A stretch of DNA of 64,000 nucleotides from Brachypterus glaber (lineage: Eukaryota; Arthropoda; Insecta; Coleoptera; Kateretidae): NCBI GenBank assembly GCA_958510825.1, contig OY294046.1, positions 9,960,847 to 10,024,846 on the forward strand. Reading direction: 5' to 3'. Under the pieces are notes generated by a model. It worked only from the letters and a program-made list of their open reading frames with translations, had not been told where the DNA came from and did no database searches. The position numbers and the translations under genes are program-made. Of the stretch, positions 36,101 to 48,078 are shown in pieces. Positions within the stretch are counted from its first letter, which is position 1. Each line of letters begins with the position of its first letter.

Positions 36101-39100
36101 TTTGAGGTTATGTTATGGATTTTTTTATTTTGTATAAAATGATTATAATAACTGTATCTGATCAAAAAGAACGGTTAGTTCAAGACACAAGTGACCAAAA
36201 GGTCATATTTCTTTATAAATATTACAGTAAAGGTAAAGCATTTTCTTTTAAAAAGCTTAAAAATACCAAGTTTTAGTTAGCCCGCGAAAAAAACTTTTTG
36301 GCTACAAAGTTCAACTTTTCGCCTGTAAAACAAGAACAAAAAGTGTTGCTTTTAGAATCAATCGAATAAAAAAATTATTTAGAAACACTTATTTAATAAT
36401 AACACTACTTTAAAACACTTAAGAACACTTTTAACTTCTTTCTAAACACTTCTACTTACTGACTAACTTCTCATTGAATTAATGAATTAGCGCGCGACGC
36501 ATGCGTACTCATTTGCACAGCATGGAACCTTCTAGAGTTTTTGCGTCTCTGGGCTCTTCCCATGACTTATTTTGACAAATTACTTTCCATTTTACAGAAA
36601 ATCAGTAAATTTCCGTTTGATTTTTCTATGGAAAAACCAAATGATTGAAAACTCACTGTTCCTTTTTTTTAGGTGACTCCTAAATTGGATTTGCCCTACA
36701 AAGTGACTGACGAATTATTTGATTTGTCCACAATGGCCATGGAATACTTTAAAGAGAAAATTGAGCCACATTTGCCAGAAATAGCTTACTTTAATTTGGT
36801 CAATTACTCAGGTAAGTAGTAGATTACACATTTACTTAAAATTACCCTTTTTACTTTCCCCTAAAGAAACTTATTATTTACATTGGCACTTAGTGCTACT
36901 AAGAGTGCCGATGTATTGAAATCTTCGCCGAAAAGTCAAAATCTTTGACTACGTTTTTTTCACATTTCTCGACGTTTTAGACCATTCTGAGTCGAAATCA
37001 GTAAAAAAAATGTTTGCGTCCGTCTGTCTGTCTGTCATTCTGTCTGTCTGGGTGTAAACTCCATTTCTACATGTTATCGACTTGCGGTTTTTTGCATATT
37101 GTTTCTTATCGTATTCCGAAGAGCTAATTAGATTTTGGGGGTAAACGATTTGGTGGTAAGCGGGTAAAAATAGGGTAAAAGTCCTATTTTTAGCGTTTTT
37201 TGTTTATAATTAAGGCAATTATTATTGTATTTGGTTAATTTAGCACTTATATAAAAGATAATTTTAAATTGGTCAAAAAACCTTATTGGCCTTTAAATCA
37301 GTAAAAGGTTATTTTTAGCATATCTCACATATTTATAACCCGATTTCAAAAAATTATATTTTAAATTTAAGCTCTTTTTAAGCCCTATAAAAAATGTTAT
37401 ATACAGTTTTTGCTAGAATATAATGTTTTAAAGATACAGAATTTAAAATCAAACAAAACACCTAGTTTGAAATTTGCAAACTAGATGGCTCTAGTGTACA
37501 ATAGTGCCGATGTTTTGACAGGGTGCTTGCAACGTTTCATCTAGTTTGTTTTGCTTATGTAGTCTTGTCTTTTCATAATTCGTGGAGAAATATCGGAAAA
37601 AGATAAAAGTTTCTATCTATTGGTCCGTCTGTCATGATAACTTTTGTCCCTTTTAACTTATAGGATTCAGATTTTATATTATATGGCGGTGGTTGTAAAT
37701 GGATAATATAGGGGGTTTTGAAGGGTTGATGTGCTTAAGAAGAGCGAATTTCGTTTTTTTTGTTATATTTTTCCTGGAACGGTTCTGGGGTTCCATTTCT
37801 TTTTTTTTTAACAAAAAAAAACAAATGTTTTTTAATTTTTAACAAAAATTCATCTCGATCATCCTTGTCTCGGAATCTGTGACAGATGTTTTCTATTTCC
37901 GTAGATTTAACATTTATTTTTTGGTAGTAAAAGTCAAAGTTTAGCTTCTAAACTTGTTTGGACTTTACTATTGTAAACTCACTCCCACTTTATGATTATG
38001 AGGCAAATTGGGAAGGTCATTCAATCATGTGACACGCTTGGTTGCTTGGAAGACATATAAAAATGATTTTCTTTTTAGATTTTGTTAAAAATTAATATAA
38101 TTAGGTTAATATGTTAGGTACTATGTTAGATTTTTGTCCATAATTATACCTAAAAAATTTTCATTTATGTAGATGTAGACGCCCAGACAGGACGAGATAT
38201 CCAGTGGACATCTATTTTTTTAAACTCCCTAAAGTATATCCATTAGAGATTCATCATGGATATCCAGGATATCCATGATGGATCTCTAGTGGATATACTT
38301 TGGGGAGGTTAAAAAATAGATGTCCACTGGATATCTCGTGGATATCCTGCCAGGATCTGGATATAGGCGGACATTTGGATGTCTATGGGATATCTAATGG
38401 CAATCCAGGCTATCCACTGGATATACTGTAACGTAATATTTGAGCAGCCCCAACTGCTTAAATTACGCATATGTAGTGGGGATAATGCAAAAAATGTTCT
38501 GTTACAATACCCTATATCCAGAAAGTATATCCCCTGGATATCTAATAGTTATCGTGTGCTATCTGGGCGTGCACATGTATTTATTAAATATTATTTAACA
38601 TAATACCATGTTAGATTTGTATCCATAATTGTACCTAGAAATTTTTTTATGGGAGATTTTTCTTACAGCAACCAGCTCAACAAAATACCTCGATTCGACG
38701 ATAACCTCAGACGTTTCAAAAGACAGCAACCAAATTTCTGACGACATTTTGGAATCTGAGGACACAATCGATCCGACACCGCAGTCCAACATGGTTCTGC
38801 GCAAGCGCATCCGCAAAATCAAGCAGGGCATGAAAAAGTACAACAATCAGCTGACGTTGCTCAGACAGGACTTGAGATCCTGCAGAAGGAAAACTCAGGA
38901 CCAGCAGAAACAGATTACCGACCAGCAGAAACAACTGGCTGACCAAGCTAAGCAGACTCTTGAATATGCTACAAGGTAGTAATTGTGTATTGCTAGGGGC
39001 TTTAGTCTTTTTTTTTTTGTGAAAAAATACGTAAAATTTTCACAGTTGTTTTGAGCCAAGATATTTAAATTCAGTGGCTCATCCAGGATTTATCTTGGGG

Positions 39101-39724
39101 GGGGGGGCTGAGCCAGGGACGGCCACAGTATTTTTTTATGGTCTATTTATGGCCTAACCCCTGTCTCTACAAGTTGCTTAGATAGTTTCTCTATATTTCA
39201 GATTAGACGAGTACGACAAAAAGAATGAAGAGATCTCACGAAAATTCAGCACTTTGCTGCAAGAACTGAACAAGTGCAAAACTGAACTTCAATACTGGCG
39301 TAGTAAAAACCCCCCAACCCCCGTTTGCACAGCCTGCGGAAACCAAGTCTTGCCGCCCGCCGAAGAGCTTCAAGCTCTGATGAATCAGGGTGTAAACCCT
39401 GAGGTACTGGGTTTAAATCTGGAACCTTTGCAGGCCGAGTGCACGGAGCCCAACACAGAGAGCGTAATTTCCGCCACAAACGCCATTTCGGCGACCAACG
39501 TCATTTCGGAAACGGGTAAAAAGAACGTAAATTCGGTCACAATTTTGGAAATGGGTAAAAAAGACGTCGCTGTAAATAATATAGATAGTAATGTAGAAAA
39601 TAAATTAAATTTGCCTTCGGTCTCGCCGATTTGCGTGAAAAATCAAAAACGGAAAGCGGAGGAAATAAAGGACGAGGTTACAACAAAGAAAACTAGAAGT
39701 AGATTGAGGGTTAAAAAAGTCTAA
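33196..39724 (+). CDS. FBXO28: FBXO28-type F-box protein
   Basis: Complete gene, five coding exons: 33196-33441, 35151-35438, 36673-36811, 38669-38975, 39202-39724 (stop TAA). GT-AG introns, phases 0, 0, 1, 2, total 1,503 nt, 500 residues; the human protein is 368. The F-box spans about residues 56-95 (NFLDLPPEVIEKIFSYLKYK, then VCRTIDSICGHILNSTFNRL). FBXO28 marks follow: MPRRESARRSHHLAGESDLI, LTLLQMSFGKHI, FFPGEILDEVYHILYYIK, and STMAMEYFKEKI. Residues 270-355 form a Gln/Lys-rich coiled coil (DQQKQITDQQKQLADQAKQ). The family acts as an SCF ubiquitin-ligase substrate receptor in the nucleus. The C-terminus is longer than in human, with a CTACGNQ pair of cysteines, SATN repeats, and basic KNQKRK and KKTRSRLRVKK segments that look like nuclear signals. 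The ATG has a good context (ACAAAATGG). Confidence 0.96.
33540..33762 (-). mobile_element. tRNA-derived SINE (tRNA-Ala-like head)
   Basis: On the minus strand 33760-33689 folds as a 72-nt cloverleaf: four-base D stem, seven-base anticodon loop ATAGCAA (anticodon AGC, alanine), perfect TPsiC arm GTGAG/CTCAC around TTCGATT, and A-box (TAGCGTAGTGGCTAGC) and B-box (AGTTCGATTCT) promoter elements. The acceptor stem has two mismatches and the anticodon stem one, so a working tRNA is unlikely. The body downstream (to about 33540) resembles 47936-48052. It lies in FBXO28 intron 1, antisense. Confidence 0.8.
33978..35036. mobile_element. ~1.06-kb TIR element, ATAGTTATTTATGGTA ends, in FBXO28 intron 1
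   Basis: 33978-34202 and 34729-35036 are inverted copies, ending AATAGTTATTTATGGTA and its inverted copy. Mirrored words include AAGTAAAAGCCACGCGGG and AATTAACCTGCGAGGCGTCA. The left arm has an internal deletion. A lone right half is at 16510-16843. Confidence 0.87.
35662..36328. mobile_element. TIR element in FBXO28 intron 2
   Basis: Ends ACAAGGGCGAAAAGTTAAAT and the inverted TTCAACTTTTCGCCTGTA. The interior words AGTTCAAGACACAAGTGACC and AAAAGGTCATA also occur at 43650-43700, so the two elements share a family. No coding region. Confidence 0.75.
36880..37518 (+). mobile_element. ~640-bp dispersed element with GTCTGTCTGTCTG core, copy 1
   Basis: Full-length inverted counterpart at 45355-46010. 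It starts near GGCACTTAGTGCTACTAAGA and ends near AGATGGCTCTAGTGTACAAT. AGTGCCGATGT occurs at both ends as a direct repeat. The core holds a CTGT tract at 37018-37050. It lies in FBXO28 intron 3. Unclassified and non-coding. Confidence 0.85.
38179..38571. mobile_element. GATATCC-saturated MITE, GCCCAGATAGCAC ends
   Basis: Ends CGCCCAGACAGGACG and the inverted form of CTATCTGGGCG. A near-perfect palindrome with ~70-bp arms fills 38193-38340, centred on GGATATCCAGGATATCC. The words GGATAT or ATATCC occur well over a dozen times in under 400 bp. It lies in FBXO28 intron 3. Non-coding. Confidence 0.85.
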
Positions 39725-39747
39725 ATAATCGTACAAGGTGTAAGTTG

Positions 39748-39753
39748 ATTAAA
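39748..39753 (+). promoter_or_regulatory. Candidate FBXO28 poly(A) signal (ATTAAA)
   Basis: ATTAAA 24 bp past the stop codon, the first poly(A)-like hexamer; weak evidence. Confidence 0.4.
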
Positions 39754-39835
39754 GTTACTGGGTTTTATTTTGGAAATTGCGAAATTATTTTTATGAATGC
39801 ATTTAGCTGGAAAGTAAAAACATATAATTTTAACA

Positions 39836-40690
39836 TACACGGTGTATTTTGAAATAGGGTCCGAAATTTTAAGGTGTTTAAGATTCTACATCATAAAATA
39901 TGACAAAAATTTAAAGGTGAAATTTTATGGTTGGACGACAAAAAAATAAGTACTAAAATATTGAAAACCGAAATTTCAATAAAGCAGGGTGAATGTAGGT
40001 ACATCAAAAAAGTTTCTATACATCCAAAACTAAGAAAAAAAGTTTCTTTACATGTAGGACGAAAAATCGCTTTTAAAGCTACTATGGCCCTTTAAAAATG
40101 GTGCATTTTTAGGAGACCATAGCTGCCTTAGTATTGATTTTTGGAAGTACCTGTATATGAGTTTTTTTCTTAGTATTTTATGTACATTCACCCTGCATCA
40201 TTGAAATTTCGGTTTTCAACATTTTAATAATTAATTCTTCGTCCTCAAAACGTGAAATTTCACCTTTAAATGATCTTTTCTCGAAAACGGTTAATCCTAC
40301 AGTATTATAACAAGAGTACCTTTTTATGTATTTTGACCTGAGGAATCATACTCAAAAGATAAAATAACAAAAAAGTTACACAGAAAAATGTTTGGGACAA
40401 AAAACTGATAAGGCCCTCCCGTTTCGCACACCGCTGGTTAAAACAAGTACATGAAAATAACATACGAAGCTGGACCTTATTAAGGTTAGTTCACTTGCAT
40501 AACCTCGTTGCTATATCTCAAAGGGTTCCTGAGATATTAAATAAAAACCGAATTTTTTAGTCACTTAAAAAGGGGCTTAGCTCCCTTACGACGCATTTTT
40601 AGAAATATGTTTATAGGAACTTTTTGTCATATTTTATGATGAAGAATCACCCCTTAAAATTTCGGACCCTATTTCAAATACACCCTGTAT
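39836..40690. mobile_element. Foldback element, second copy of the 9943-11110 family
   Basis: Ends ACACGGTGTATTTTGAAATA and the inverted TATTTCAAATACACCCTGTA. The right half matches the whole right half of 9943-11110. The left arm lost about 0.3 kb. Confidence 0.9.
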
Positions 40691-41163
40691 TCTTGAATAG
40701 TTCAATGCTCTTTCAACGATATATTAGAAAAATAATATTCTCCCACATTTTTCGCGTATGGGCTGTACATTTTTAAATTAAAGATGGGAGGGGTAACTTT
40801 TTAATTAGTTACTAATGGAGGAATTATCTTCCCACTTGATCGATAATGAGCCACTTTCCACGCGCATATGGATTTGTAAATGCTTACTTGCCGATTATAG
40901 AAAAAATATATTTTTGCAATTTTCATAAAATCCAGTTATATCGTAAACTTTATGTACTTTTCTAGGTACTGTAAATATTAAATATTTTTCTTATGTAGGT
41001 ATATAAAAAACGCGATGATACAATGCTTTAACGGTGTTTCTATAGAGTGGATACTTTTTCTTAGTGTCAATATTTTTTCTGTTTCAAATCGGATCAAAAA
41101 TAAAATGTGAATCAAATCAAATTTTAAACCGGACAAAGCTGTCTAGATTAAGTAATTTATTTT

Positions 41164-41779
41164 GTACAGTTAATTTCAACAAAACTGGAAAAGTGGGGTT
41201 ATAAAAAAATTACATTGTGAACTATCTTTCATTTGACAAATATTTGTTTACTTGTTAATAAATTTAGTGTCAATATTGTTATTGCCACATCAATGTCAAA
41301 GTCAAAAAATGTTGGTGTATTTTTTAATTGCGAGAGATAAAGCAGAAAAACAAGAATACTCGAAGAATACTGGTATAAAACCCATAATTATAATTTTTAA
41401 ATTAAGGAACTATGAGGAATACCTAGTTGTAGGAGACCAATATACTAGTAGTGTTTTTTAAAAATAAAGTTATTTAAAACAAGTTTATTAGATACAAAAT
41501 ATATTGATAAGGGGATTTAATAATAGACATTTTAGAATAGGTATATTTTAGAACAGAAATACAGTAATTAACAATAGAGATACGCTTCAAAATCCAAATA
41601 GTATTTACTAAACACAAATGCATAGAATAACATATGATTTTTGACATGGTTAAACTAACCTTATTTTTCAAACAGGCATAACCCCATTTAAATAATCCAC
41701 ATTCACACAACTAAATTTTATGGAAAACATGAAATTTTACTTAACCCCACTTTTCCAGTTTTGTTGAAATCAACTGTAC
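41164..41779. mobile_element. 616-bp TIR element, GTACAGTTAATTTCAACAAA ends
   Basis: About 37-bp near-perfect inverted ends (GTACAGTTAATTTCAACAAA to AAGTGGGGTT). Interior AT-rich and non-coding. Confidence 0.85.
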
Positions 41780-42177
41780 GACCACTTTAAAAGTTTGGAT
41801 ATGTATTCTGCTGGTATCTTGATCTCTGTTTACTTACAATCCTGGATAAGAAAATCTTTTAAATGGATAATGTGAACTATTTGGGATTATTATGAAATCC
41901 TACCGATTCAGTAAAACCGTAAAATAATAAAAAAATTAATAACAACAATTTCTCCCCTTTAAAAATCGAGTTAATATGGCCATTTATCAGATTGCGCTAA
42001 AAAGTATTTTTTTACGCATCCTAAAAACAACAGACTAATGTCTAGCGCACAGTGTTTTTTTGCCTATAGTTGTAGTAAAAAAATAATTAAGTTTTGATTA
42101 TTTATTTTTTGTCGTGGATTGGTTCTCTATTAATGGGGCTGTAGGCCAAAAAAAGCGGATTTAAAATATCTTTATTC

Positions 42178-42266
42178 GTTTGTTCGCCGCAAGCGGTTCG
42201 TTATCTAAACTTGTACCCGTGCGCTAAAAACGGGTGTTATAAAACTAGTACTTTAATATACTATTA
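42178..42266. repeat. Shared 85-bp module, third copy
   Basis: CGCCGCAAGCGGTTCG, TAAACTTGTACCCGTGCGCT and ACTAGTACTTTAATATACTA, matching 13010-13095 and 16990-17096. Confidence 0.8.
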
Positions 42267-42761
42267 ACCTTTTGAGGGACACAGGCACATTGTGCCTGGC
42301 ACATAGGTGCACAGTTAAAAATACATACTTATTAACGCTGAGTGGTCATAGCTGACATTTGCTTTGACTCCAATCACAAGCGACATCCAATGGCCAAGAT
42401 TCGTACATCTTTAGTTATTTACTTGTGTTTACCTAAAAAGCATTTTTGCTACTAAATAATTTCAATCGTTCCTCAAGAGGTTAAGATATTTATTAAGGCA
42501 AAATGACCATAAAATAATAATAACAATAATAATACATACCGGTTATGGTTACCCACAAAAAAAATGTCTAGTCACACAATCGACTATGTTTTTAGGATAG
42601 TTATTATAACGGCATTTTCGTCGTGGTTGCCAAGCAACGGCTGACTGCAGATCACGTCAGAGGCGAAATCCGGCCTTAAAAAAATAATTTTCCATTTAAA
42701 ACGTTAACTTTTATAATTATAAAAGTTATAGAAGGGAATTACGAGTAACAAAGGTTGGTTT

Positions 42762-42826
42762 TAATATCTAGGACCTAGATTCAGGTATACCTATTATAGG
42801 TATACCTAGAATCTAGGTATAATAGT
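42762..42826. repeat. Short strong palindrome
   Basis: AGGTATACCTATTATAGGTA-type symmetry at 42784-42808, extended by TAGATTC and GAATCTA on the two sides. Confidence 0.85.
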
Positions 42827-42928
42827 ATAGTCCCAATATCCCATGATACGTAAAAAGCGCAATGGTGGGCGGCTTATGTTACTGCGCATTCAAGGTTGAC
42901 TGTTCATGAGATATTATACCAGCTCTGC

Positions 42929-44240
42929 TATACAGGATTAGCTTCTTTATAAACTTTGGCAACGAAAAGTAGATTTAATTTCATGAAAATATATTCATAT
43001 AAACGTAGGTCCTATCTTTGTTCAGAAGTTATAGCGTTTTTAAAATTTTTAAGTTAAAAAACGTAGTAGCCATATTTTAGCAAAACAAAATTTAGCTACT
43101 ATCATTTTAAATAATCACCTGTCAAAAACTGTTTGTCAACCCTACATTTAGATTAGATTAAGAGAGAAGTTCTACAGGAGGAGACAAAAGTATAATTATT
43201 ATGTTTTAAAATAGAATTATGCATGTTTTAGGTAAAAATAACATTTTAAACAGGCTAATGGATACCTAAACTATGCATAATTTTATTTTAAAACCTAATT
43301 ATACTTTTGTCTTCCTCTGTAATCTAGATGTAGCGCTGATTATTGAAGTAATTCGCGTGGGTGACGCGAAGGTGGTAGTGTGTTAAACATATAGGGTGAA
43401 ATTAAAAATGGCGTAAGTTTTTCGCGCCAGCTGTATCAAGTAATTTATGTAAAAATGTGTTTGTTAAGAAAATATTATTAAATCTACAATCGGTATAACT
43501 ATTGATATTGAATTTACAATGGAATGTTAGTATATGTGATGTAATTTAGTGGTTCAATCTGGATTAGGGTAATCCACATGTTTTTGAGGTTATGATAGAA
43601 GAAATTTTATTTATTTGAAACAAGGATAACACTTGTACCTGGCAAAGGGACGAGTTCAAGACCAAAAATGACCAAAAGGTCATAATTAATGAAGGGAAGA
43701 AGAAGTAAACAGTTTAGAAGTCTTACAAAAGACCAGGCCAAAAGAAAGCGATATATATGTGATGTAATTTAGTGGTTGAATCTGGATTAGGGTGATCCAC
43801 ATGTTTTTGAGGTTATGTTAGAAGAAATTTATTTATTCCTACGCACATTTAAACAGAATTGGGAGGTCCCACAAGAAGTCTTACAGAAGACCAGGCCGAA
43901 AGAAAGCGATGGTATGGTAGCAACCAGGCAAACCATCTGCAGAAATTAAGAGAGTAGCGAGCTGGCTAATTGACATAAAGCAAAGGCCAAAAATAAAGAG
44001 AAGAAGAAGACTATTGACGTAAATAAAACTATTTTTGGCAGGTGATTTAAAATGATAGTTACTAAATTTTGTTTCGCTAAATCATGGCTGCTACGTTTTT
44101 TTAACTTAAAAATTTTAGAAGCGCTATAACTTCTGAACAAAGCAAGAGAGGGCCTACTTTTATATGGACATTTCTTTATGAAATTAAATCTACTTTTCAT
44201 TGCCAATGTTTGTAAAGAGGCTAACTGATCACCCTGTATA
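42929..44240. mobile_element. 1.3-kb TIR element with ~200-bp arms and internal duplications
   Basis: Left arm 42929-43135 and right arm 44028-44240 are inverted copies (GATTAGCTTC and AAAAGTAGATTTAATTTCAT mirrored), with a CCCTGTATA-type right end. Inside are a second hairpin (43165-43325, arms with ACAAAAGTATAATTA) and an ~80-bp direct duplication (about 43531-43615 and 43756-43836, TATATGTGATGTAATTTAGT). No transposase. Confidence 0.82.
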
Positions 44241-44771
44241 TTTTCATTATAAATTTAAAAAAACACGCAAAATTCCGACAAGGGAATCTTGTCGATTACG
44301 GGTAGCTTTATTTTTAACGAATTATTAAGTCGAAAACGTTTGCTTTAGAGCAAAATTTCACGAAAATAAAAATATAGCTTTCAATAGTTTAAGGTAAAAT
44401 TAATCCATCAAGGGATACCTATATCTCAAGCTTAGTTCCCAAATAAAATGAAAAAATAGCGTCAAAAGTCTAGGTTCGGTTTAATCGCTGTTAGCCAAAG
44501 CTTGCTTCGGTTTATTCATGTTAAATTTAATTTTATTAGCCACCTTATTTGATACCAATAAATTATTTTTAAAATCGAGAAATAAAAAATTTGTGATACG
44601 CAGATGGAAACATTTTCTTTCGGACTCGGCCGCGATCGCCGGCAACAAACGAGGAGCTCATTTTCAAAACGCAACATAACATAACAAACGGAAAAAGTCC
44701 ACATAATTTTAGTAAATACCCATTTTCAGCATGTTTTCAATATTTTTTATTTTAACCCTGCTGAAAATGAC
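44241..44771. other. No gene or repeat resolved
   Basis: AT-rich intergenic DNA. The open frame on the minus strand at 44516-44704 has no family marks. Confidence 0.4.
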
Positions 44772-44862
44772 GGGTCTGGGCGGGTATAAATGGTGCATAA
44801 ACCGGACTTGGGCGGATGTAATTCACCCGCTCAAGTCCGGTCTATTCAACATTTATACCCGA
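44772..44862. repeat. Hairpin, GGGCGGGTATAAATG arms
   Basis: Arms with CGGGTATAAATG and CATTTATACCCG plus ACCGGACTTG and CAAGTCCGGT around a short loop. Confidence 0.8.
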
Positions 44863-44975
44863 TAGATTTTAATTTTTAATTTTTTTTGCACATGGATATA
44901 TTTTTCTAATTACGGTTTTATATAATTTTTATCATTTTATTGGTTTATAATTCTTATCAAGTACCTACATACCAA

Positions 44976-45195
44976 AACATCCCGTTCGAAAAGTGTCACT
45001 TAGACAGGCCCGCCATCTTGTTTTTTTTGTTTTGTCCATTTCTGTTTTTCATTGTACCCGGAAGTACCAAATTTCAAGTTTCTACGACGTCCCGTTCGAA
45101 AAATGCCACTTTGACAGGTCCGCCATCTTGTTTTTTGGTTTATTTTTGTTTATCATTGTACCCCTACATACTGAATTTCAATTTTCTACTACCTC
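44976..45195. repeat. 110-bp tandem duplication
   Basis: CCCGTTCGAA starts at 44981 and 45091. Both are followed by a CACTT-GACAGG-CCGCCATCTTGTTTTTT segment and CATTGTACCC. Diverged, so not recent. Confidence 0.88.
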
Positions 45196-45354
45196 TTAAA
45201 CTGAGCTTAGTCCTACCTCTCTTTTCAAAACAAAACAGGTCCAGCCTTTATTTGACAATAACATTAACACAATGCAGCTATGTTTTTAAAAATTTGTGTA
45301 CATTTCTTCCTAATAAAATGTAAAGAGAAAAATAATATTTCGCATTGAAACTAT

Positions 45355-46010
45355 TGTACACTAGAGCCATCTAGTTTGCAAATTTCAAACTAGGTGTTTT
45401 GTTTGATTTTAAATTCTGTATCTTTAAAACATTATATTCTAGCAAAAAACTGTATATAACATTTTTTTTTAGGGCTTAAAAAGAGCTTTTATTTAAAATA
45501 TAATTTTTTGAAATCGGGTTATAAATATGTGAGATATGCTAAAAAAACCTTTTACTGCTTTAATCGCCAATATATTGAAAACAGTGCGTTTCAGGAAAAT
45601 GTTGTTTATAACATTTTAAAACAATTTAAAATTATCTTTTATATAAGTGCTAAATTAACTAAATACAATAATAATTGCCTTAATTATAAACAAAAAACGC
45701 TAAAAATAGGAGTTTTACCCTATTTTTACCCCCTTACCTCCAATCGTTTACCCCCAAAATCTAATCAACTTTTCGGAATACGATAAGAAACAATATGCAA
45801 AAAACCGCAAGTCGATATCTCATGTAGAAATGGAGAGAGAGTTTACACCCAGACAGACAGAGAGACGGACGCAAAAAAATTTTTTACTGATTTCGACTTA
45901 GAATGGTCTAAAACGTCGAGAAATGTGAAAAAAAAAACGTGGTCAAAGATTTTGACTTTTCGGCGAAGATTTCAATACATCGCCACTCTTAGTAGCACTA
46001 AGTGCCGATG
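45355..46010 (-). mobile_element. ~650-bp dispersed element, copy 2 (inverted)
   Basis: Inverted full-length counterpart of 36880-37518, ending ACTTAGTAGCACTAAGTGCC-like after inversion and carrying the CAGACAGACAG tract at 45851-45870. Confidence 0.85.
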
Positions 46011-47935
46011 TAATAATTGGCATGAGTTTACAACCATAGTTTATTAATTCTAAAAAAGTTAAGAAGTTGACTTGTTTCATTTTGAAAATGAGCTCCTCAT
46101 ACGCATTCGTCCGAAAAATTGTGGCTTTTGTCCTTGTATCATAAATAACCATTTTTTTAGCGCAGCAGAATTTTGGGCAATTTTTATAATGTAGCATTGT
46201 TGCTTTACCAAGTTTTGAATTTTAAATTTCAAGAATTCTTTAACGATGTTTTAGTTTTTAAGGAATCACAGTTATAAAAAAAAACGTCAAAACTTTTTAA
46301 AACTGCGACTGTGATTGGTGAATTCTTTAAAAACTAAAGCTTGATTGGTGAATATCTCAAAAATTAAAACGTAAAATAAAACTGGGAAAATCCCTGTTAA
46401 CATGTTTAGACAAACGTATTTGTGTCATGTTGCTAAGAAACTGATGCACAATCGACAATAACAGTGACGTGATATCACGTCAAACTGACGTAGATATGTT
46501 GTTAATGATTGTGTCAGGTTCCTTAAAGAACCCCGCACATTTCCTGAGAAAAATGTTTTTCGTGGTTTTCTCTGAAATTTTTGTTGTAGTTCTTGGTTCG
46601 CAAATGATCAAAATAGAAAAAGCCGCACCCCTTGCTGGTAAACCATTTTGGCGCATATGGCGGCATTATATTTATAAAGGGCAGAACTTTTGGTCGCCAT
46701 GTTTGAAAGAAGGAAAAAAAAACGTACGATGAAAATCTAAAAGCAATGGGAACGGAGAATTTTTTTTTTTATTATTTTCAATATGATAGCCAAAAGAAAA
46801 ATCTACTTCTTAGCACTAATAGTTTATTTAAAATCCAGTTTTTTACAATTGGGAAATAAATTCGTTTTTTTTTTCTATAAAACTCGCTGCCATTTTGTTT
46901 TTAAAATATATATTGGTAAGATCAAAGAAGATTAAAATTACTAAAAAAACGGGATTGGGATACTGTTTATTTGAATTCGTGAGCGATTTCAATTTTTGTC
47001 AAAAACTGTTTGGAAATGTCCCAAAACAACCTAAAATAAAAAATCAGGGGTGGTTTGACTTTTCATTTAATTTTTTTAAGGCTAGCCGTGGCACACGATA
47101 AAAAATATAGAAAAAATTGCGTAGGGTTTTGATCATTTGGACCACGACTAAACGCATATAATATTATTTAAAAATTAATTTAGTTAATTTATAGAATTCG
47201 ATTTTATAATTTTTAATTTAAGTGTTATAATCAAATTGTTATTATATATATTTCTAAGAATCCAGAAAATATATTATTTTTTTCTACATCATTTTACAAC
47301 TTCAGTTAATAGCTTGGCTATTTTATTTTAGAAAACCATAAAAGCCAAATTATTAACTGTATTATATTGAAAAAAGTACATACTTAAAAAAATATATTAA
47401 TTTTAAAAGGGCAACTTTTCTTCAAAATAAATTATTTATGAAGTAACTACCTACAGTTTTTTGCATAAAATCGAAAAAACTACGTATAAAAATAATATTT
47501 TTTTATTTTTTTAAACAATGTTATGGACTTTTAAACAAAGAGAATAATTTGATATTTAAGTAATATTCACTTTTAAGTCATAAAAAACACGTTTGTCAAA
47601 TTTTCAGAATTTTAAATTTGACTAATTCTAATTAATTATTTAGTAAAAGTGGCATTGTCAAAATAAAATCAATTTTATAAGCAAGATCCAAGAGCCATCT
47701 TGTTTAAAAGTACCAATTTTAAGGCTCTTCGATATTCTCCGATTATTACATTGTTTTATGATTCATACTAAAACCAAAGCACTTTAAAAAGGTAATTTTA
47801 CCTTTAAAGCTCTTTTGATGTCCTCTGGTAATAAATGTAATCAAGATTAATCAAATAACCAAAGTATAGTTAATAAAGTTACATTGAAGGGGGATAATAC
47901 AACAGGAATGAATGATATCACTTGCACTCGGGCCA
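46011..47935. other. Intergenic, nothing resolved
   Basis: About 1.9 kb of AT-rich DNA. A GTGATTGGTGAATTCTTTAA-type phrase is duplicated near 46310-46355. Open frames at 46469-46732 and 46895-47101 lack any family resemblance. Confidence 0.4.
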
Positions 47936-48052
47936 AATGCCCATTGTTCGTACTACCTTCTGTGAACCACCGGTTATAGTGACTTCCGAACCACTGTATA
48001 AATTTAAAACGGATATAATTGTTGTCCAACAATTCTTGGTCCCTATTCTTCC
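47936..48052 (-). repeat. Diverged SINE body, relative of 33540-33660
   Basis: GAACCACCGGTTATAGTGAC and TTCCGAACCA-T parallel GAACCACCGGCTTATACTGA and TTTCGAACCAGT in the SINE at 33540-33762. No tRNA-like head was found. Confidence 0.5.
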
Positions 48053-48078
48053 CTCATCTAAAGTTTATTTTGTTTAAA

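Noticed and set aside
44940..45323. 127-codon plus-strand open frame
   Set aside because: Generated by the 110-bp tandem duplication at 44976-45195; no protein family resemblance.
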